Below the pieces are notes generated by a model. That model searched no databases and was not told the origin of the DNA. It saw nothing but the letters and a program-made list of their open reading frames with translations. This document shows, in pieces, positions 37,766 through 47,981 of a stretch of DNA of 64,000 bases. The position numbers were made by a program, and so were the translations under genes. This DNA comes from Luteimonas suaedae. Its GTDB lineage: Bacteria > Pseudomonadota > Gammaproteobacteria > Xanthomonadales > Xanthomonadaceae. Numbering within the stretch: position 1 is the stretch's first letter; every line of letters starts with the position of its first letter. The DNA lies in assembly GCF_008312895.1 (NCBI RefSeq), contig NZ_VSSP01000004.1:265404-329403 (forward strand). The letters are read 5' to 3'.

Positions 37766-38887
37766 TCATGCGATGGCTCGCTGCTCCAACCATGCTTCGA
37801 TGGCTGCGGCGACTCTCGGCGCAGCGTTTCCGTCCCAGCGTGGGATAACGGAGGGCTCGGGCATGGGGGATGCAAGGACACGATCGATCTCGAGTCCGGC
37901 GTTTTCCGGGCGGGCGAGCCGGTTGGTCCCCAAGGTCACTGTTTCAGGTCTCTCGGTATTGGGCCGGAACGTCAGGCATGGGATTCCGAGGATGCTGGTT
38001 TCCTCCTGCAGGCCCCCTGAATCCGTGAGTGCGACCCTGGCGTATGACAGCAGTGAAATGAATTCGGAGTAGCGCAATGGGGGAACCAGATTGACCCGCC
38101 CTCCTATGAGCAGGCCATGCCGTTCGAGGGCTCTTTCGCTTCGTGGATGCACCGGGAACACCACAGGCAGTCGTTCCGCGGCAACTTCCAGGAGGCGGAC
38201 GATCTGCTGCAGATGGCCGGCGATGTCAACGTTGGATGGTCTATGGAAGGTTGCTACCGCATAGCCGCCTTCCTCGAGTCCGTGCTCCGACCAGAGGCGT
38301 TTAGTCGGGAGTAGCAGATCTTTTTGCGCAAGCATTTTCTTCAGCGCATCGATCATCAGGTTTCCGGCAAAGGTAATGCTGTCGGCGCTCCTGCCCTCCC
38401 GCAACAGGTTTTCCGTGGCGCTGTGGGTGGTGGTGAACAGTAGATCGCATACGCTGTCAACCATGCGACGGTTCAGCTCTTCAGGCATGGTGAGGTCGCC
38501 GCTCCTCAATCCAGCCTCGACGTGCGCGACAGGAATCTGCATGCGCTTGGCAGCATATGTGGCCGCGAAAGTTGAATCTACGTCGCCAAACACCAGCACG
38601 AGTTGCGGTGGTGAGGAATCCAGATGGGCGGCGTACTTCCCAATCATCTCGCCCATTCGGTGCCCCATGTCGCCGGCCTCGAGATCGATGCGGTGGACCT
38701 CGGGCAGCGCGATTTGCACGTCTTCCAAGGTCTGGGTGGTCATGGGGCCCAGCGTGTGCTGCGCCAGGAACACCAACCGTGGGCGGCACCAGTCAACATC
38801 TCTCAGGCAGGCAAGCAACGGCCCCGCCTTGACGATATTGGGGCGTGTGCCGATGACGAGGTCGATCAAGGGGGGGGGGGGTCTCAT
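37766..38887 (-). CDS. UDP-GlcNAc 2-epimerase-like enzyme with 12-C tract after the start
   Basis: 373 residues if translated from the ATG ending at 38887; an upstream in-frame ATG (end 38932) also lies before the tract. The protein starts MRPPPPLID, where the four prolines are a run of 12 C residues. The fold is the non-hydrolysing epimerase GT-B type: GTRPNIVKAGPLLACL, GDVDSTFA, HVEAGLRSGD, DSGGLQEE. It differs clearly from the WecB encoded next to it and may act on another UDP-HexNAc or its uronate. One base gained or lost in the tract would end translation early, so on/off phase variation is likely. Enzyme class is firm; substrate is not. Confidence 0.87.
   Translation of the reverse strand: MRPPPPLIDLVIGTRPNIVKAGPLLACLRDVDWCRPRLVFLAQHTLGPMTTQTLEDVQIALPEVHRIDLEAGDMGHRMGEMIGKYAAHLDSSPPQLVLVFGDVDSTFAATYAAKRMQIPVAHVEAGLRSGDLTMPEELNRRMVDSVCDLLFTTTHSATENLLREGRSADSITFAGNLMIDALKKMLAQKDLLLPTKRLWSEHGLEEGGYAVATFHRPSNVDIAGHLQQIVRLLEVAAERLPVVFPVHPRSERALERHGLLIGGRVNLVPPLRYSEFISLLSYARVALTDSGGLQEETSILGIPCLTFRPNTERPETVTLGTNRLARPENAGLEIDRVLASPMPEPSVIPRWDGNAAPRVAAAIEAWLEQRAIA
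38870..38881. repeat. Homopolymeric G12/C12 tract (phase-variation candidate)
   Basis: Twelve G on the plus strand, read as C12 in the second to fifth codons after ATG-AGA of the epimerase gene. A tract this long, at the start of a surface-polysaccharide gene, is typical of slipped-strand phase variation. The current length keeps the gene in frame. Confidence 0.85.
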
Positions 38888-38979
38888 TTCAGTTAAACGA
38901 CCTCGGTGCTTTTTTGAGAAGCGGCGGCGCATTCGAATTGAGTATCAGGGGGGATCATTGGTAAACAGTGCAATGAGTT

Positions 38980-40146
38980 TCAGTTTGGTGAAGCGGTATG
39001 AGAGGGCATCATGGCTCTCATGGGAATGTCCGCGATGACCTTCGCAATTCGCTGGGAAGCTTTTCCATCGCCATAGGGATTGCTCGCGCGGGCCATGGCC
39101 TGGTATACCCTCGCATCATCGAGCAGCCGGAACGTTTCGGAACAGATAACGTTGCTGTCAGTGCCCACTAGCCGCACCGTGCCGGCGGCGACGGCTTCGG
39201 GGCGTTCCGTTGCATCACGCATGAGAAGCACGGGTTTGCCCAACGAAGGGGCTTCTTCCTGGATGCCTCCGGAATCAGTAATGATGATATCGGCTTGGGA
39301 CATCAGGTGGACGAATGGCAGGTAATCTTGCGGCTCGATGAGGTGCACGCCGGGATGGTCGCCGAGGATGCGCTTCACAGGCTCCTGGACATTGGGGTTG
39401 AGGTGGACCGGATAAACCACCTGGGCATCACCGCGAGCAGTGATGCATTTGATTGCACGACAGATTTCCTCAAAACCCCTACCGAAGCTCTCCCGTCGAT
39501 GACCGGTCACCAGGACAAGGCGCTTGTTCGCCTCAAGAAAGGGGAACAGGGCGGCCAAGGAGCGTGCAAGTCCTGAAGTGGAGCGAATTTTCTTCGACGC
39601 GGCCAGCAACGCATCAATCACGGTGTTGCCCGTTACATGGATGTGATCGTCGTCGATGCCCTCGGCCAGCAGATTATCGCGCGCGCGCGCAGTGGGAGCG
39701 AAGTGCAGCAGGGCCAGTGGAGAAGTCAGGCGCCGATTCATTTCCTCCGGCCATGGGGCGGCCATGTTCCCGGTGCGCAAGCCGGCTTCGACGTGACCTA
39801 CCGGCACTCCCGCATAGAAAGCCGCGAGCGAAGTGGCGAGGGTGGTGCTGGTATCCCCATGCACCAGTACCAAGTCCGGTCTCCGTCGGGCGATCACCTG
39901 CGCCATGCCGACGAGGATGCGCGAAAACAGGTCGGGCAGGCTCTGGTTGGCCTGCATGAGGTCCAAGTCGTCGTCGGGGACAATGCCGAACAGTTCAAGC
40001 ACCTGATCCAGCATATGACGGTGCTGGGCGGATACGGCGACCATGGGTCGGATGTGTTGGTGCTCCCCCAGGGCCCGAACCACGGGCGCCATCTTGATCG
40101 CTTCCGGACGGGTGCCGAAGACAACCATGACCTTCTTGCTTGGCAT
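38980..40146 (-). CDS. wecB: UDP-N-acetylglucosamine 2-epimerase (non-hydrolysing)
   Basis: 388 residues; the start ending at 40146 has GGAGAA eight bases upstream. Family motifs are all present: [15 protein letters not shown] (8-22), [30 protein letters not shown], and [13 protein letters not shown]. It interconverts UDP-GlcNAc and UDP-ManNAc in the cytoplasm. With TviB it would give UDP-ManNAc and UDP-GlcNAcA, and possibly UDP-ManNAcA. It is the first gene of the minus-strand arm (epimerase-like protein, GT2 and Asn-synthase-like protein follow). About 70 bases separate it from etfA, the fixed right border of this locus in xanthomonads. Confidence 0.93.
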   Translation of the reverse strand: MPSKKVMVVFGTRPEAIKMAPVVRALGEHQHIRPMVAVSAQHRHMLDQVLELFGIVPDDDLDLMQANQSLPDLFSRILVGMAQVIARRRPDLVLVHGDTSTTLATSLAAFYAGVPVGHVEAGLRTGNMAAPWPEEMNRRLTSPLALLHFAPTARARDNLLAEGIDDDHIHVTGNTVIDALLAASKKIRSTSGLARSLAALFPFLEANKRLVLVTGHRRESFGRGFEEICRAIKCITARGDAQVVYPVHLNPNVQEPVKRILGDHPGVHLIEPQDYLPFVHLMSQADIIITDSGGIQEEAPSLGKPVLLMRDATERPEAVAAGTVRLVGTDSNVICSETFRLLDDARVYQAMARASNPYGDGKASQRIAKVIADIPMRAMMPSHTASPN

Positions 40147-40159
40147 CGTGTTCTCCGGA

Positions 40160-40187
40160 AAAGCGAAGGGGCCGATGCTGCGGCCCC
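40160..40187 (-). terminator. Probable terminator between etfA and wecB
   Basis: Stem GGGGCCG (40168-40174) and CGGCCCC (40181-40187) with a 6-base loop. On the minus strand it is followed by TTCGCTTTTCC, an interrupted T-run. It lies just after the etfA stop, so it would separate etf from O-antigen transcription. Confidence 0.5.
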
Positions 40188-40215
40188 AGGAATTAGGGCC
40201 TCCGGTGAAGGAGCG

Positions 40216-41154
40216 TCAAAGTGCCGCCTCAAGCTCCGGCAACACCTTGAACAAATCCCCTACCAGCCCGATGTCCGCGATCTCGAAGATCGCCGAGTCC
40301 GGATCCTTGTTGATCGCGACAATGGTCCCGGCGTCCTTGATGCCGGTCAGGTGCTGGATGGCGCCGGAGATACCGATGGCGATGTACAGATCCGGGGCGA
40401 TGATCTTGCCGGTCTGGCCAACCTGCAGCTCGTTGGGCACATAGCCGGCGTCGACAGCGGCGCGGGAGGCGCCGACCGCGGCGCCGATCTTGTCCGCGAA
40501 GTCGAAGACGATCTTGAAATTCTCCTCCGAGCCGACGCCGCGGCCGCCAGAGACCACGCGCTTGGCGCTCTGCAGGTCAGGGCGATCGGATTCGCCGACG
40601 GCGAGGTCGACGAAGCGGGTATGCGTGGGCAGTTCGGCCTCGGCCGAAACGGCCTCGACCTCGGCACTGCCGTCGCGGGCGGCTTCCGGCCAGGAGGCGG
40701 TGCGCACGGTGGCGACCACGGCGCGGTCGCTCGGGGCCTCGACGGTGACGATGGCGTTGCCGGCGTAGATCGGCCGGGTGAAGACATGGCTCGATTCCAC
40801 CGTCATCATGTCCGAGACCTGCGCGGTGCCGAGCAGGGCAGCGATCACCGGCATCAGGTCCTTGCCGAAGGTGGTGGAGGGGCCAAAGACGTGGCTGTAG
40901 CCCTCGGCGAGCTTTGCCACCTGCGGGCCGAGCACCTGCGCGACCGGATGAGCGTTGGCGTCGTTGGTGACGGTCAGCACCTTGCGCACGCCGCCGATCT
41001 TCGCGGCCTCGGCGGCGACCGCAGCGGGGTCGGCGGCCAGCACCACGATGTCGATGGCCTCGGGTTCGAGCGCCTGCGCGGCGGACACGCATTTTGCGGT
41101 CGAACCGTTGAGCTTGCCTTCGAGGTGTTCGGCGACGATGAGGACTTGGGACAT
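40216..41154 (-). CDS. etfA: Electron transfer flavoprotein alpha subunit
   Basis: 312 residues, usual length. The N-terminal domain opens with [15 protein letters not shown]; the C-terminal FAD domain carries [37 protein letters not shown] and [22 protein letters not shown], the classic FAD-binding signature of the family. Together with the beta subunit it passes electrons from acyl-CoA and other dehydrogenases to ETF-ubiquinone oxidoreductase, which is encoded at 47982-49616 in this window. In xanthomonads etfA marks the right edge of the variable LPS locus, as it does here. A REPIN lies between it and etfB. Confidence 0.96.
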   Translation of the reverse strand: MSQVLIVAEHLEGKLNGSTAKCVSAAQALEPEAIDIVVLAADPAAVAAEAAKIGGVRKVLTVTNDANAHPVAQVLGPQVAKLAEGYSHVFGPSTTFGKDLMPVIAALLGTAQVSDMMTVESSHVFTRPIYAGNAIVTVEAPSDRAVVATVRTASWPEAARDGSAEVEAVSAEAELPTHTRFVDLAVGESDRPDLQSAKRVVSGGRGVGSEENFKIVFDFADKIGAAVGASRAAVDAGYVPNELQVGQTGKIIAPDLYIAIGISGAIQHLTGIKDAGTIVAINKDPDSAIFEIADIGLVGDLFKVLPELEAAL

Positions 41155-41181
41155 GGCAGGGTTCCTTGGTGTTCCGCTTTT

Positions 41182-41311
41182 GTAGGAGCGCGCCTTGCGC
41201 GCGAAGCCGGCGTGGGCAGGGGTGCGGTTGGGATTAGCTAGCCGTGTTGCCGGCGGAGGAGTGCGGACTCCGGGCCGGTCACGCGGTTTCGCGCGTATGA
41301 CGCGCTCCTAC
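41182..41311. repeat. REPIN-like element, copy 3 (diverged)
   Basis: Left arm GTAGGAGCGCGCCTTGCGCG and right arm CGCGTATGACGCGCTCCTAC. Arms match the family but the inner part is unrelated to the other copies. It lies between etfB and etfA. Confidence 0.75.
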
Positions 41312-41322
41312 GGGGATGGGGA

Positions 41323-42069
41323 TCAGAGCAGGCCTTTTTCCTTCAGCTTGGCGACCAGTTCGGCCGCATCTTTGACCATCACACCCTTGCTGCGCTTGGG
41401 CGGTGCCGCATAGCCGGTGGTCTCGAGAAAGTCCCCCGATTTCACATCGAGGTCGGCGAAGGGGATCGTCTCCAGCGGCTTGCTCTTGGCCTTCATGATG
41501 TCCGGCAGCTTGATGAAACGCGGCTCGTTCAGGCGAAGGTCGGTGGTGACCACGGCCGGCAGATCGACCTCCAGCGTCTCCAAGCCGGCGTCCACCTCGC
41601 GGGTCACCGTGGCCTTGCCGTCGGCGATGACAAGCTTGCTGGCGAAGGTCGCCTGCGGGCGCCCCCACAGCGTGGCCAGCATCTGCCCGGTCTGGTTGGC
41701 GTCGTCGTCGATCGCCTGCTTACCCAGGATCACCAGGTCCGGCTGCTCCTTCTCGATCAGCTTGAGGAAGGTGCGTGCGGCCGTCAGCGGCTGCACCGGC
41801 CCATCGATGACCACGTGCAGGGCACGGTTGGCGCCCATCGCCAGGCCGTTGCGCAGGTGCGCCTGGGCGTCCGCCGGGGCGATCGTGGCGACTACCACCT
41901 CGGTGGCGACACCGCTGTCTCGCAGGCGCAGGGCCTCTTCCAGCGCGATGTCGTCGAACGGGTTGGGCGACAGCTTGACGCCGTCTGTGACCACGCCGGA
42001 GCCGTCCGGCTTGACCTGGATGCGGACGTTGTAGTCCACCACGCGCTTGTAGCCGACGAGGATCTTCAT
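41323..42069 (-). CDS. etfB: Electron transfer flavoprotein beta subunit
   Basis: 248 residues. Typical beta-subunit start (MKILVGYKRVVDYNVRI), the NPFDDIALEEALRL segment, and the AMP-binding region with LGKQAIDDDANQTGQMLA, the ETF-beta signature. It forms the heterodimer with EtfA. etfB is upstream of etfA on the minus strand, about 170 bases away with a REPIN in between; the two are still expected to be transcribed together. Ends in the common KLKEKGLL. Confidence 0.96.
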   Translation of the reverse strand: MKILVGYKRVVDYNVRIQVKPDGSGVVTDGVKLSPNPFDDIALEEALRLRDSGVATEVVVATIAPADAQAHLRNGLAMGANRALHVVIDGPVQPLTAARTFLKLIEKEQPDLVILGKQAIDDDANQTGQMLATLWGRPQATFASKLVIADGKATVTREVDAGLETLEVDLPAVVTTDLRLNEPRFIKLPDIMKAKSKPLETIPFADLDVKSGDFLETTGYAAPPKRSKGVMVKDAAELVAKLKEKGLL

Positions 42070-42481
42070 CGTGCGAGGGGTTCCTTGGGTAAGGCCCGGC
42101 CTTGGCGACTGCGCGGGCGAGGTCGAACGCCGATTTTAACCGGCCGGCAGGGGCGACGCACAACTTCCTACGCCTGGCAGACGTCGGGAGACCGGCTTGC
42201 CGGACGCATGAGAAGCCCGAAGACCGGGCGATCGGCCCATCAGCGGCGGGTGAACGAAGATGTCGGCATGGGCGGACAATCCGGGCCGGGAGATGGGGCT
42301 GCGCCGCGAATCCCGGCCAGGCGGCGTTTGCGATAGGCTGAACAGGCATGTGCTCATAACGAACTGTCGCGCCCGGATCCGCTGCCGATCGGGGACACTG
42401 AACGCACGCACCTTCACCCTGTCCGCCCGGCACGGTGTCGCCGGCGTGCTCCAGCCCACGAATCGCAAACACCACCATCGC
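42070..42481. promoter_or_regulatory. Divergent intergenic region between etfB and cysD
   Basis: 412 bases hold the promoters of two diverging operons. A TGCTCATAAC (42351-42360) could be an extended -10 for cysD, but no matching -35 was found at the right distance. No gene, repeat or known sulfur riboswitch was recognised; a CysB-type site could not be assigned. Confidence 0.35.
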
Positions 42482-43393
42482 ATGACCGATCCCTCCAGCC
42501 TTTCCCATCTCGACCGCCTCGAAGCGGAGAGCATCCAGATCCTCCGCGAAGTGGCCGCGGAGTTTCGCAATCCGGTGATGCTGTACTCGGTCGGCAAGGA
42601 CAGTTCGGTGTTGCTGCATCTGCTGGTCAAGGCCTTCCACCCGGCGAAGCCGCCGATCCCGCTGCTGCACGTGGACACCGGCTGGAAGTTCCGCGAAATG
42701 ATCGCCTTCCGCGATCGCCGTGCCAGCGAAACCGGCGTCGAACTGCGGACCTGGACCAATCCGGACGGCCTCGCGCAGGGCGTCGGCCCGATCAGCCATG
42801 GCGCCACCGTGCATACCGACGTGATGAAGACCCAGGCCCTGAAGCAGGCGCTGGACAAGTGGAGTTTCGACGCCGCGATCGGCGGTGCTCGGCGCGACGA
42901 GGAGAAGTCGCGCGCCAAGGAGCGGATCTTCTCGTTCCGCAACGACCAGCACCGCTGGGATCCGAAGCGCCAGCGTCCCGAGCTGTGGAGTCTCTACAAC
43001 ACCCGGATCCACAAGGGCGAATCGGTGCGGGTGTTTCCGATTTCAAACTGGACCGAGCTGGACGTCTGGCTCTACATCTTTCGCGAGGGCATCCCGGTGC
43101 CCTCGCTGTATTTCGCCGCCGAGCGCCCGGTGGTGGCCCGCGATGGCGCCTTGATCCTGGTCGACGACGAGCGTCTACCGCTGCGGGAAGGCGAGACTCC
43201 CACGATGAGGAAGGTCCGCTTCCGCACCCTGGGCTGCTATCCGTTGACCGGAGCGATCGAGTCGGAGGCCGAGACGCTGGAGGAAATCATCGCCGAGATG
43301 CTGGTCGCCACCACGTCCGAACGCCAGGGACGGGTGATCGACCACGATCCCGGCGCCTCGATGGAGAAGAAGAAGCAGGAGGGCTACTTCTGA
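42482..43393 (+). CDS. cysD: Sulfate adenylyltransferase subunit 2
   Basis: 303 residues from ATG 42482. PP-loop enzyme with [12 protein letters not shown] (about 35-46) binding [11 protein letters not shown], and the C-terminal [16 protein letters not shown] and [11 protein letters not shown] segments found in all CysD proteins. It adenylylates sulfate to APS with the GTPase CysN, the first step of sulfate assimilation. Its TGA overlaps the ATG of cysNC by one base (TGATG), so the subunits are made in step. In Xanthomonas the same pair is called raxP/raxQ because it also supplies PAPS to a sulfotransferase. Confidence 0.97.
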   Translation: MTDPSSLSHLDRLEAESIQILREVAAEFRNPVMLYSVGKDSSVLLHLLVKAFHPAKPPIPLLHVDTGWKFREMIAFRDRRASETGVELRTWTNPDGLAQGVGPISHGATVHTDVMKTQALKQALDKWSFDAAIGGARRDEEKSRAKERIFSFRNDQHRWDPKRQRPELWSLYNTRIHKGESVRVFPISNWTELDVWLYIFREGIPVPSLYFAAERPVVARDGALILVDDERLPLREGETPTMRKVRFRTLGCYPLTGAIESEAETLEEIIAEMLVATTSERQGRVIDHDPGASMEKKKQEGYF

Positions 43394-45291
43394 TGAACGG
43401 TAGCGCCGAACAGGCCGCGAGGGCCCGATCCGCAGTTGCCGCCTACTTGCAGCGGCATGAGACCAAGAGCCTGCTGCGTTTCATTACCTGCGGCAGCGTT
43501 GACGACGGCAAGAGCACGCTGATCGGCCGCCTGCTGCACGACACGAAGCTGCTGCTGGACGATCAGTTGGCCGCGCTCGAAGCCGACAGCCGGCGCCATG
43601 GCACCCAGGGCGACGCGATCGACTTCGCCCTGCTGGTCGACGGCCTGTCGGCCGAGCGCGAGCAGGGCATCACCATCGACGTCGCCTACCGCTTCTTCGG
43701 CACCGACAAGCGGAAGTTCATCGTTGCCGACTGCCCCGGCCACGAGCAATACACCCGCAACATGGCCACCGGCGCCTCCACCGCCGACCTCGCCATCGTG
43801 CTGGTCGACGCCCGCAAGGGCCTGCTGACCCAGACCCGCCGCCACAGCTACATCGTCTCGCTGATGGGCATCCGCCACGTGGTACTCGCGGTCAACAAGA
43901 TGGATCTGGTGGACTACGACCCGAAGGTGTTCGACGATATCGTCGCCGGCTACCGCGAACTGGCCGAGCAGATGGGCATCCCTAACATCACCTGTATTCC
44001 GTTGTCGGCGCTGAAGGGCGACAACATGCTGGAGCGCTCGGCCGCGACCCCGTGGTATCAGGGCGAAACCTTGCTGGAGCATCTGGAAACCGTGGATGCC
44101 GGCCGCGAGTCCGGCACCGGGGCATTCCGCCTGCCGGTGCAGTGGGTGTGCCGGCCCGACCAGGATTTCCGCGGCTTTGCCGGCACCGTCGCATCCGGGC
44201 CGGTCTCGGTCGGCGAGGACATCGCGGTGCTGCCGTCGGGGCAGCGTTCCCGCGTGGCCCGCATCGTCACCGCCGGCGGCGACCTGCAGCGGGCGCTTCC
44301 CGGCCAGGCCGTCACCCTGACGCTGAGCGACGAGATCGATGCCAGCCGCGGCGATGTCATTGCCGCCGCCTCCAGTCCGCCGGAGGTCGCCGACCAGTTC
44401 GCCGCTCACCTGCTGTGGATGGACGAGCAGCCGTTGCTGCCCGGCCGTCCGTACTGGTTGAAGATCGGCACCCGCACCGTCGGCGCCCAGGTCACCGAGA
44501 TCAAGCACAAGATCGACGCCAATACCCAGGACCAGCTGGCGGCCAAGTATCTTGGGCTCAACGAGGTCGCCTACTGCAACCTCTACCTCGACCAGCCGAT
44601 CGCGTTCGAGGCCTATGCCGACAGCCGCGAACTGGGTGCCTTCATCCTGATCGACCGCCAGACCAACGGCACCGTCGGCGCCGGCACGCTCAACTTCGCC
44701 CTGCGCCGCGCCGGCAACATCCACTGGCAGCATATCGACGTGGACAAGGCTGCACGTGCCCGTATCAAGCACCAGCAGCCCAGGTGCCTGTGGTTTACCG
44801 GGCTGTCCGGCTCGGGCAAGTCCACCATCGCCAATCTGGTGGAGAAGCGCCTGTTGGCGATGGGCCATCACACCTACATCCTCGACGGCGACAACGTGCG
44901 CCACGGGCTCAACAAGGACCTCGGTTTCACCGACGAGGACCGGGTCGAGAACATTCGCCGCGTCGCCGAGGTGGCGAAGCTGATGGTGGATGCGGGCCTG
45001 ATCGTGCTGGTCAGCTTCATCTCGCCGTTCCGCGCCGAACGGCGCATGGCGCGGGAGATGTTCGACGAGGGCGAGTTCCAGGAAGTGTTCGTGGACACGC
45101 CGCTGCAGGTCGCCGAGCAGCGCGACGCCAAGGGCCTCTACGCCAAGGCGCGGGCCGGCCAGATCCGGAACTTCACCGGCATCGATTCGCCGTACGAGCG
45201 CCCGGAACGGCCGGAGCATGTCCTCGACACGGTCGCAGAGGACGCCGCCGTCCTGGCCGAGAAGCTGGTGAAGACGCTAGTGCCTGATTAG
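43393..45291 (+). CDS. cysNC: Bifunctional sulfate adenylyltransferase subunit 1 / APS kinase
   Basis: 632 residues; ATG 43393 overlaps the cysD stop. The N-terminal GTPase part (about 25-450) has P-loop GSVDDGKST 34-42, [12 protein letters not shown] and NKMD. The C-terminal APS kinase (about 460-632) has [20 protein letters not shown], and [14 protein letters not shown]. It drives APS formation by GTP hydrolysis and then makes PAPS. The fusion is like NodQ and RaxQ, which feed PAPS to sulfotransferases as well as to reduction. A sulfotransferase-domain gene lies at 32019-33578. The 3' end overlaps the convergent ATP-grasp gene by 15 bases. Confidence 0.96.
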   Translation: MNGSAEQAARARSAVAAYLQRHETKSLLRFITCGSVDDGKSTLIGRLLHDTKLLLDDQLAALEADSRRHGTQGDAIDFALLVDGLSAEREQGITIDVAYRFFGTDKRKFIVADCPGHEQYTRNMATGASTADLAIVLVDARKGLLTQTRRHSYIVSLMGIRHVVLAVNKMDLVDYDPKVFDDIVAGYRELAEQMGIPNITCIPLSALKGDNMLERSAATPWYQGETLLEHLETVDAGRESGTGAFRLPVQWVCRPDQDFRGFAGTVASGPVSVGEDIAVLPSGQRSRVARIVTAGGDLQRALPGQAVTLTLSDEIDASRGDVIAAASSPPEVADQFAAHLLWMDEQPLLPGRPYWLKIGTRTVGAQVTEIKHKIDANTQDQLAAKYLGLNEVAYCNLYLDQPIAFEAYADSRELGAFILIDRQTNGTVGAGTLNFALRRAGNIHWQHIDVDKAARARIKHQQPRCLWFTGLSGSGKSTIANLVEKRLLAMGHHTYILDGDNVRHGLNKDLGFTDEDRVENIRRVAEVAKLMVDAGLIVLVSFISPFRAERRMAREMFDEGEFQEVFVDTPLQVAEQRDAKGLYAKARAGQIRNFTGIDSPYERPERPEHVLDTVAEDAAVLAEKLVKTLVPD

Positions 45292-46194
45292 CACATCCGC
45301 CCGCAGACGCGTCGCGAGCGTGGCGACCAAACGGTCGGCGGCGCCGGGCGAGTGGGACAGGAACAGCGATGGCTCCGTCAGCTCCAGTTCCAGCAGGTGC
45401 GGGCGGCCGTCGTCGCGGATCAGGTCGATGCGGGCATAGGGCAGGGGCCGGTCGAGTCCGAAGCGGCGCCGCACGACAGCCAGCACGGCGTCGGCCAGCG
45501 ACCGCTCGTCCGCCGCCGCCTGACGCGGGCTGATGCTCTCGGCCGCCGGAGGCGTTTCCCCGGTGCCGCCTTCGGTCAGCAGCGGTCCCTTGCGGATTGC
45601 ATGGCTGAATGCGCCGTCGATGTAGACCAGTGCCGTCTCGCCCAGCTCGTCGACCGTGGCCAGGTAGGGCTGCAGCAGCACGCTGCGTCCGGCATCGAGC
45701 AGGCGGGCGACGTGGCTAGCGGCGGCGACCTCCTGGTGCACGGCATGGCGTTGGGCGTCGCGGGCGCCGGCGCCGACCGCCGGCTTCACCACGAAGCCCT
45801 GATCGTGTCGCACGGTGGACAAGAAGGCCTGCAGTGCCGGCAGCGGCTCGGCGTCGGGCTCGACGAAGGTGCTCGGGATCACCGCCAGACCGTCGGCCGC
45901 GAGGTCGGCCAGGTAATGTTTGTCGCTGTTCCAGCGCACCACCGGCAGTGGGTTGAGCAGGGTGGTAGTGCGTTCCACGTCCGCGCACCAGGCCAGGAAG
46001 TCCGGCCGTCGCAGGGCGTAGTCCCAGGTGGAACGCAGCAGTACGAGGTCGAAGCGGCCCCAGCCGACGCTCGCGTCGTCCCAGGCCAGCGCCTGCGCCT
46101 CGAGCCCGGCACGGGCGCACGCCGCCAGCAGCAGGGGCATGTCGTCGTCGTGGCCGGTGACCGCGATGGCGGTGGCAAGGGCGATGCGTGGCAT
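45277..46194 (-). CDS. ATP-grasp family protein
   Basis: 305 residues from the ATG ending at 46194; the longer frame has no support. The N-terminal part ([37 protein letters not shown]) and the central [14 protein letters not shown] and [22 protein letters not shown] match the RimK/glutathione-synthase-like ATP-grasp group, with [14 protein letters not shown] carrying the metal-binding acidic residue. These enzymes join an acyl phosphate to an amine; the substrate here is unknown. A relative, DcsG, acts in cycloserine synthesis, but nothing nearby supports that. It is alone between converging cysNC and diverging scoA. Confidence 0.82.
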   Translation of the reverse strand: MPRIALATAIAVTGHDDDMPLLLAACARAGLEAQALAWDDASVGWGRFDLVLLRSTWDYALRRPDFLAWCADVERTTTLLNPLPVVRWNSDKHYLADLAADGLAVIPSTFVEPDAEPLPALQAFLSTVRHDQGFVVKPAVGAGARDAQRHAVHQEVAAASHVARLLDAGRSVLLQPYLATVDELGETALVYIDGAFSHAIRKGPLLTEGGTGETPPAAESISPRQAAADERSLADAVLAVVRRRFGLDRPLPYARIDLIRDDGRPHLLELELTEPSLFLSHSPGAADRLVATLATRLRADVLIRH

Positions 46195-46301
46195 GCCGTC
46201 AGTGTAACGGCCGCTCGCGCCGCGCCATTGCCCGAAAGTACGGTCGGCCCGGCGGCCGCCAGACGGTAGACTGTGCCTCTTTCCGCGTGAGGAGTCGCCC
46301 G

Positions 46302-47036
46302 ATGGCCGAGGCCCTTGCCCCGTCGAGCGGGGATGCCAAGAACAAGCTCTATCCGGATGCCGCCGCGGCGCTGGATGGCGTGGTCGCTGACGGCCAGACG
46401 CTCGCCGTCGGCGGGTTCGGCCTGTGCGGCATCCCCGAGGCGCTGATCGCCGCGCTGCGCGATTCCGGCGTGAAGGCATTGACGGTGATTTCCAACAACG
46501 CCGGCGTCGACGGTTTCGGCCTCGGGTTGCTGCTGGAAACGCGCCAGATCCGCAAGATGATCTCGTCGTATGTGGGCGAGAACAAGGAGTTCGAACGCCA
46601 GTACCTGGCCGGCGAACTCGAGCTGGAATTCAATCCGCAGGGCACGCTGGCCGAGCGCCTGCGCGCCGGCGGCGCCGGCATCCCGGCGTTCTTCACCCGC
46701 ACCGGCTACGGCACCGTGGTGGCCGAGGGCAAGGAGACGCGGCAGTTCGGCGAGCACCACTACGTGATGGAAACTGCGCTGACCGCGGACGTGGCGCTGG
46801 TCAAGGCCTGGAAGGCGGATCGGTCCGGCAACCTGGTGTTCCGCAAGACCGCGCGCAATTTCAATCCGACCTGCGCCACTGCGGGCAAGGTCTGCGTGGC
46901 GGAAGTGGAGGAGGTGGTGGAGATCGGCGCACTGGATCCCGACCATGTGCACCTGCCGGGCATCTACGTCGACCGCATCGTCCACAACCCGAACCCGGAA
47001 AAGCGCATCGAGCAGCGCACCGTCCGCGCCGCCTGA
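46302..47036 (+). CDS. scoA: 3-oxoacid CoA-transferase subunit A
   Basis: 244 residues from ATG 46302, with TGAGGAG upstream. CoA-transferase family I motif [16 protein letters not shown] near the N-terminus, then [17 protein letters not shown] and [18 protein letters not shown], as in succinyl-CoA:3-ketoacid CoA-transferase alpha subunits. With subunit B it activates acetoacetate (from tyrosine or ketone bodies) using succinyl-CoA. This fits the FAH gene earlier in the window, which yields acetoacetate, though they are not in one operon. A repeat element separates it from scoB. Confidence 0.94.
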   Translation: MAEALAPSSGDAKNKLYPDAAAALDGVVADGQTLAVGGFGLCGIPEALIAALRDSGVKALTVISNNAGVDGFGLGLLLETRQIRKMISSYVGENKEFERQYLAGELELEFNPQGTLAERLRAGGAGIPAFFTRTGYGTVVAEGKETRQFGEHHYVMETALTADVALVKAWKADRSGNLVFRKTARNFNPTCATAGKVCVAEVEEVVEIGALDPDHVHLPGIYVDRIVHNPNPEKRIEQRTVRAA

Positions 47037-47045
47037 GGGCCTTCA

Positions 47046-47197
47046 CCTTCTCCCTCCGGGAGAAGAGCCTGCCCTCGAGTGCTTTGGTCGGGGGTGGCGC
47101 GAAGCGCCGGATGAGGGTACGACGAAGCAGTAGAGGCCTGAACCATCGCGACTTCGCCGTACCCGCACCCCAACCCCTCTCCCGAAGGGAGAGGGGC
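47046..47197. repeat. Intergenic element with paired CTCTCCC palindromes
   Basis: Two hairpins, TTCTCCCTCCGGGAGAA near the left and CCCCTCTCCCGAAGGGAGAG near the right, bound about 150 bases between scoA and scoB. The right part (GTACCCGCACCCCAACC) matches, in inverse, the element at 63124-63170. It probably does not stop transcription, since scoB must follow scoA. Confidence 0.65.
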
Positions 47198-47224
47198 TTA
47201 AAGCATAAAAAGGAGACCGACAAC

Positions 47225-47857
47225 ATGCCGTGGACCCGCGACCAGATGGCGCAACGCGCCGCACAGGAACTCACCGACGGCGCCTACGTCAATCTCGGCA
47301 TCGGCCTGCCGACGCTGGTGGCCAACCACATCCCCGACGGCGTCGACGTCTGGCTGCAGTCGGAGAACGGCCTACTCGGCATCGGCCCGTTCCCGACCGA
47401 GGAGGAGGTCGACGCCGACCTCATCAATGCCGGCAAGCAGACCGTCACCGCGCGCAAGGGCGCCAGCTATTTCGGCAGCCACGACTCGTTCGCGATGATC
47501 CGCGGCGGCCACATCGACCTGGCCATCCTCGGCGCCATGCAGGTCACCGGCAAGGGCGACCTGGCCAACTGGATGGTGCCCGGCAAGATGGTCAAGGGCA
47601 TGGGCGGGGCGATGGACCTGGTCGCCGGTGTCAAGCGCGTGGTGGTGCTGATGGAGCACGTCGCGAAGGACGGCGGCCACAAGATCCTGCCCGAATGCAC
47701 GCTGCCGCTGACCGGGCTGGGCGTGGTCGATCGCATCATCACCGATCTGGCGGTGCTGGACGTCACCGAAGACGGCCTGGTGCTGGTGGAGACGGCCCCC
47801 GGGGTTGGTGTCGACGAGCTCGCGGAGAAGACGGGAGTACCGTTCGCAGGCGGCTGA
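47225..47857 (+). CDS. scoB: 3-oxoacid CoA-transferase subunit B
   Basis: 210 residues from ATG 47225, with AAAAAGGAG upstream. Contains [16 protein letters not shown] and the catalytic glutamate in [10 protein letters not shown] (about 41-50), then [14 protein letters not shown] and [19 protein letters not shown], all diagnostic of the beta subunit of SCOT-type transferases. It forms the active enzyme with ScoA; the glutamate carries the CoA thioester. The two genes are about 190 bases apart because a repeat element sits between them. Confidence 0.95.
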   Translation: MPWTRDQMAQRAAQELTDGAYVNLGIGLPTLVANHIPDGVDVWLQSENGLLGIGPFPTEEEVDADLINAGKQTVTARKGASYFGSHDSFAMIRGGHIDLAILGAMQVTGKGDLANWMVPGKMVKGMGGAMDLVAGVKRVVVLMEHVAKDGGHKILPECTLPLTGLGVVDRIITDLAVLDVTEDGLVLVETAPGVGVDELAEKTGVPFAGG

Positions 47858-47877
47858 GCGCGCGTGCATGAGCTGTT

Positions 47878-47939
47878 GTGAGCGACGGCAGTCGCGACAG
47901 ATGAGGCAAGAAATCAGTCGCGACTTCCGTCGCTCCCAT
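47878..47939. repeat. Inverted repeat pair, GCGACGG-AGTCGCGAC family, copy 2
   Basis: GTGAGCGACGGCAGTCGCGA and its inverted partner GTCGCGACTTCCGTCGCTCC stand about 20 bases apart. Same family as 15898-15993. It could form a long hairpin between the convergent scoB and ETF-QO genes and act in termination. Confidence 0.7.
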
Positions 47940-47981
47940 ACATGCCCATACACATCTAATCTGCCTGCTTCGAGTGCCGAC

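Noticed and set aside
43384..45219. 611-codon open frame on the minus strand
   Set aside because: Antisense to cysNC, whose two catalytic domains are complete; no ribosome binding site or known domain in the minus frame.
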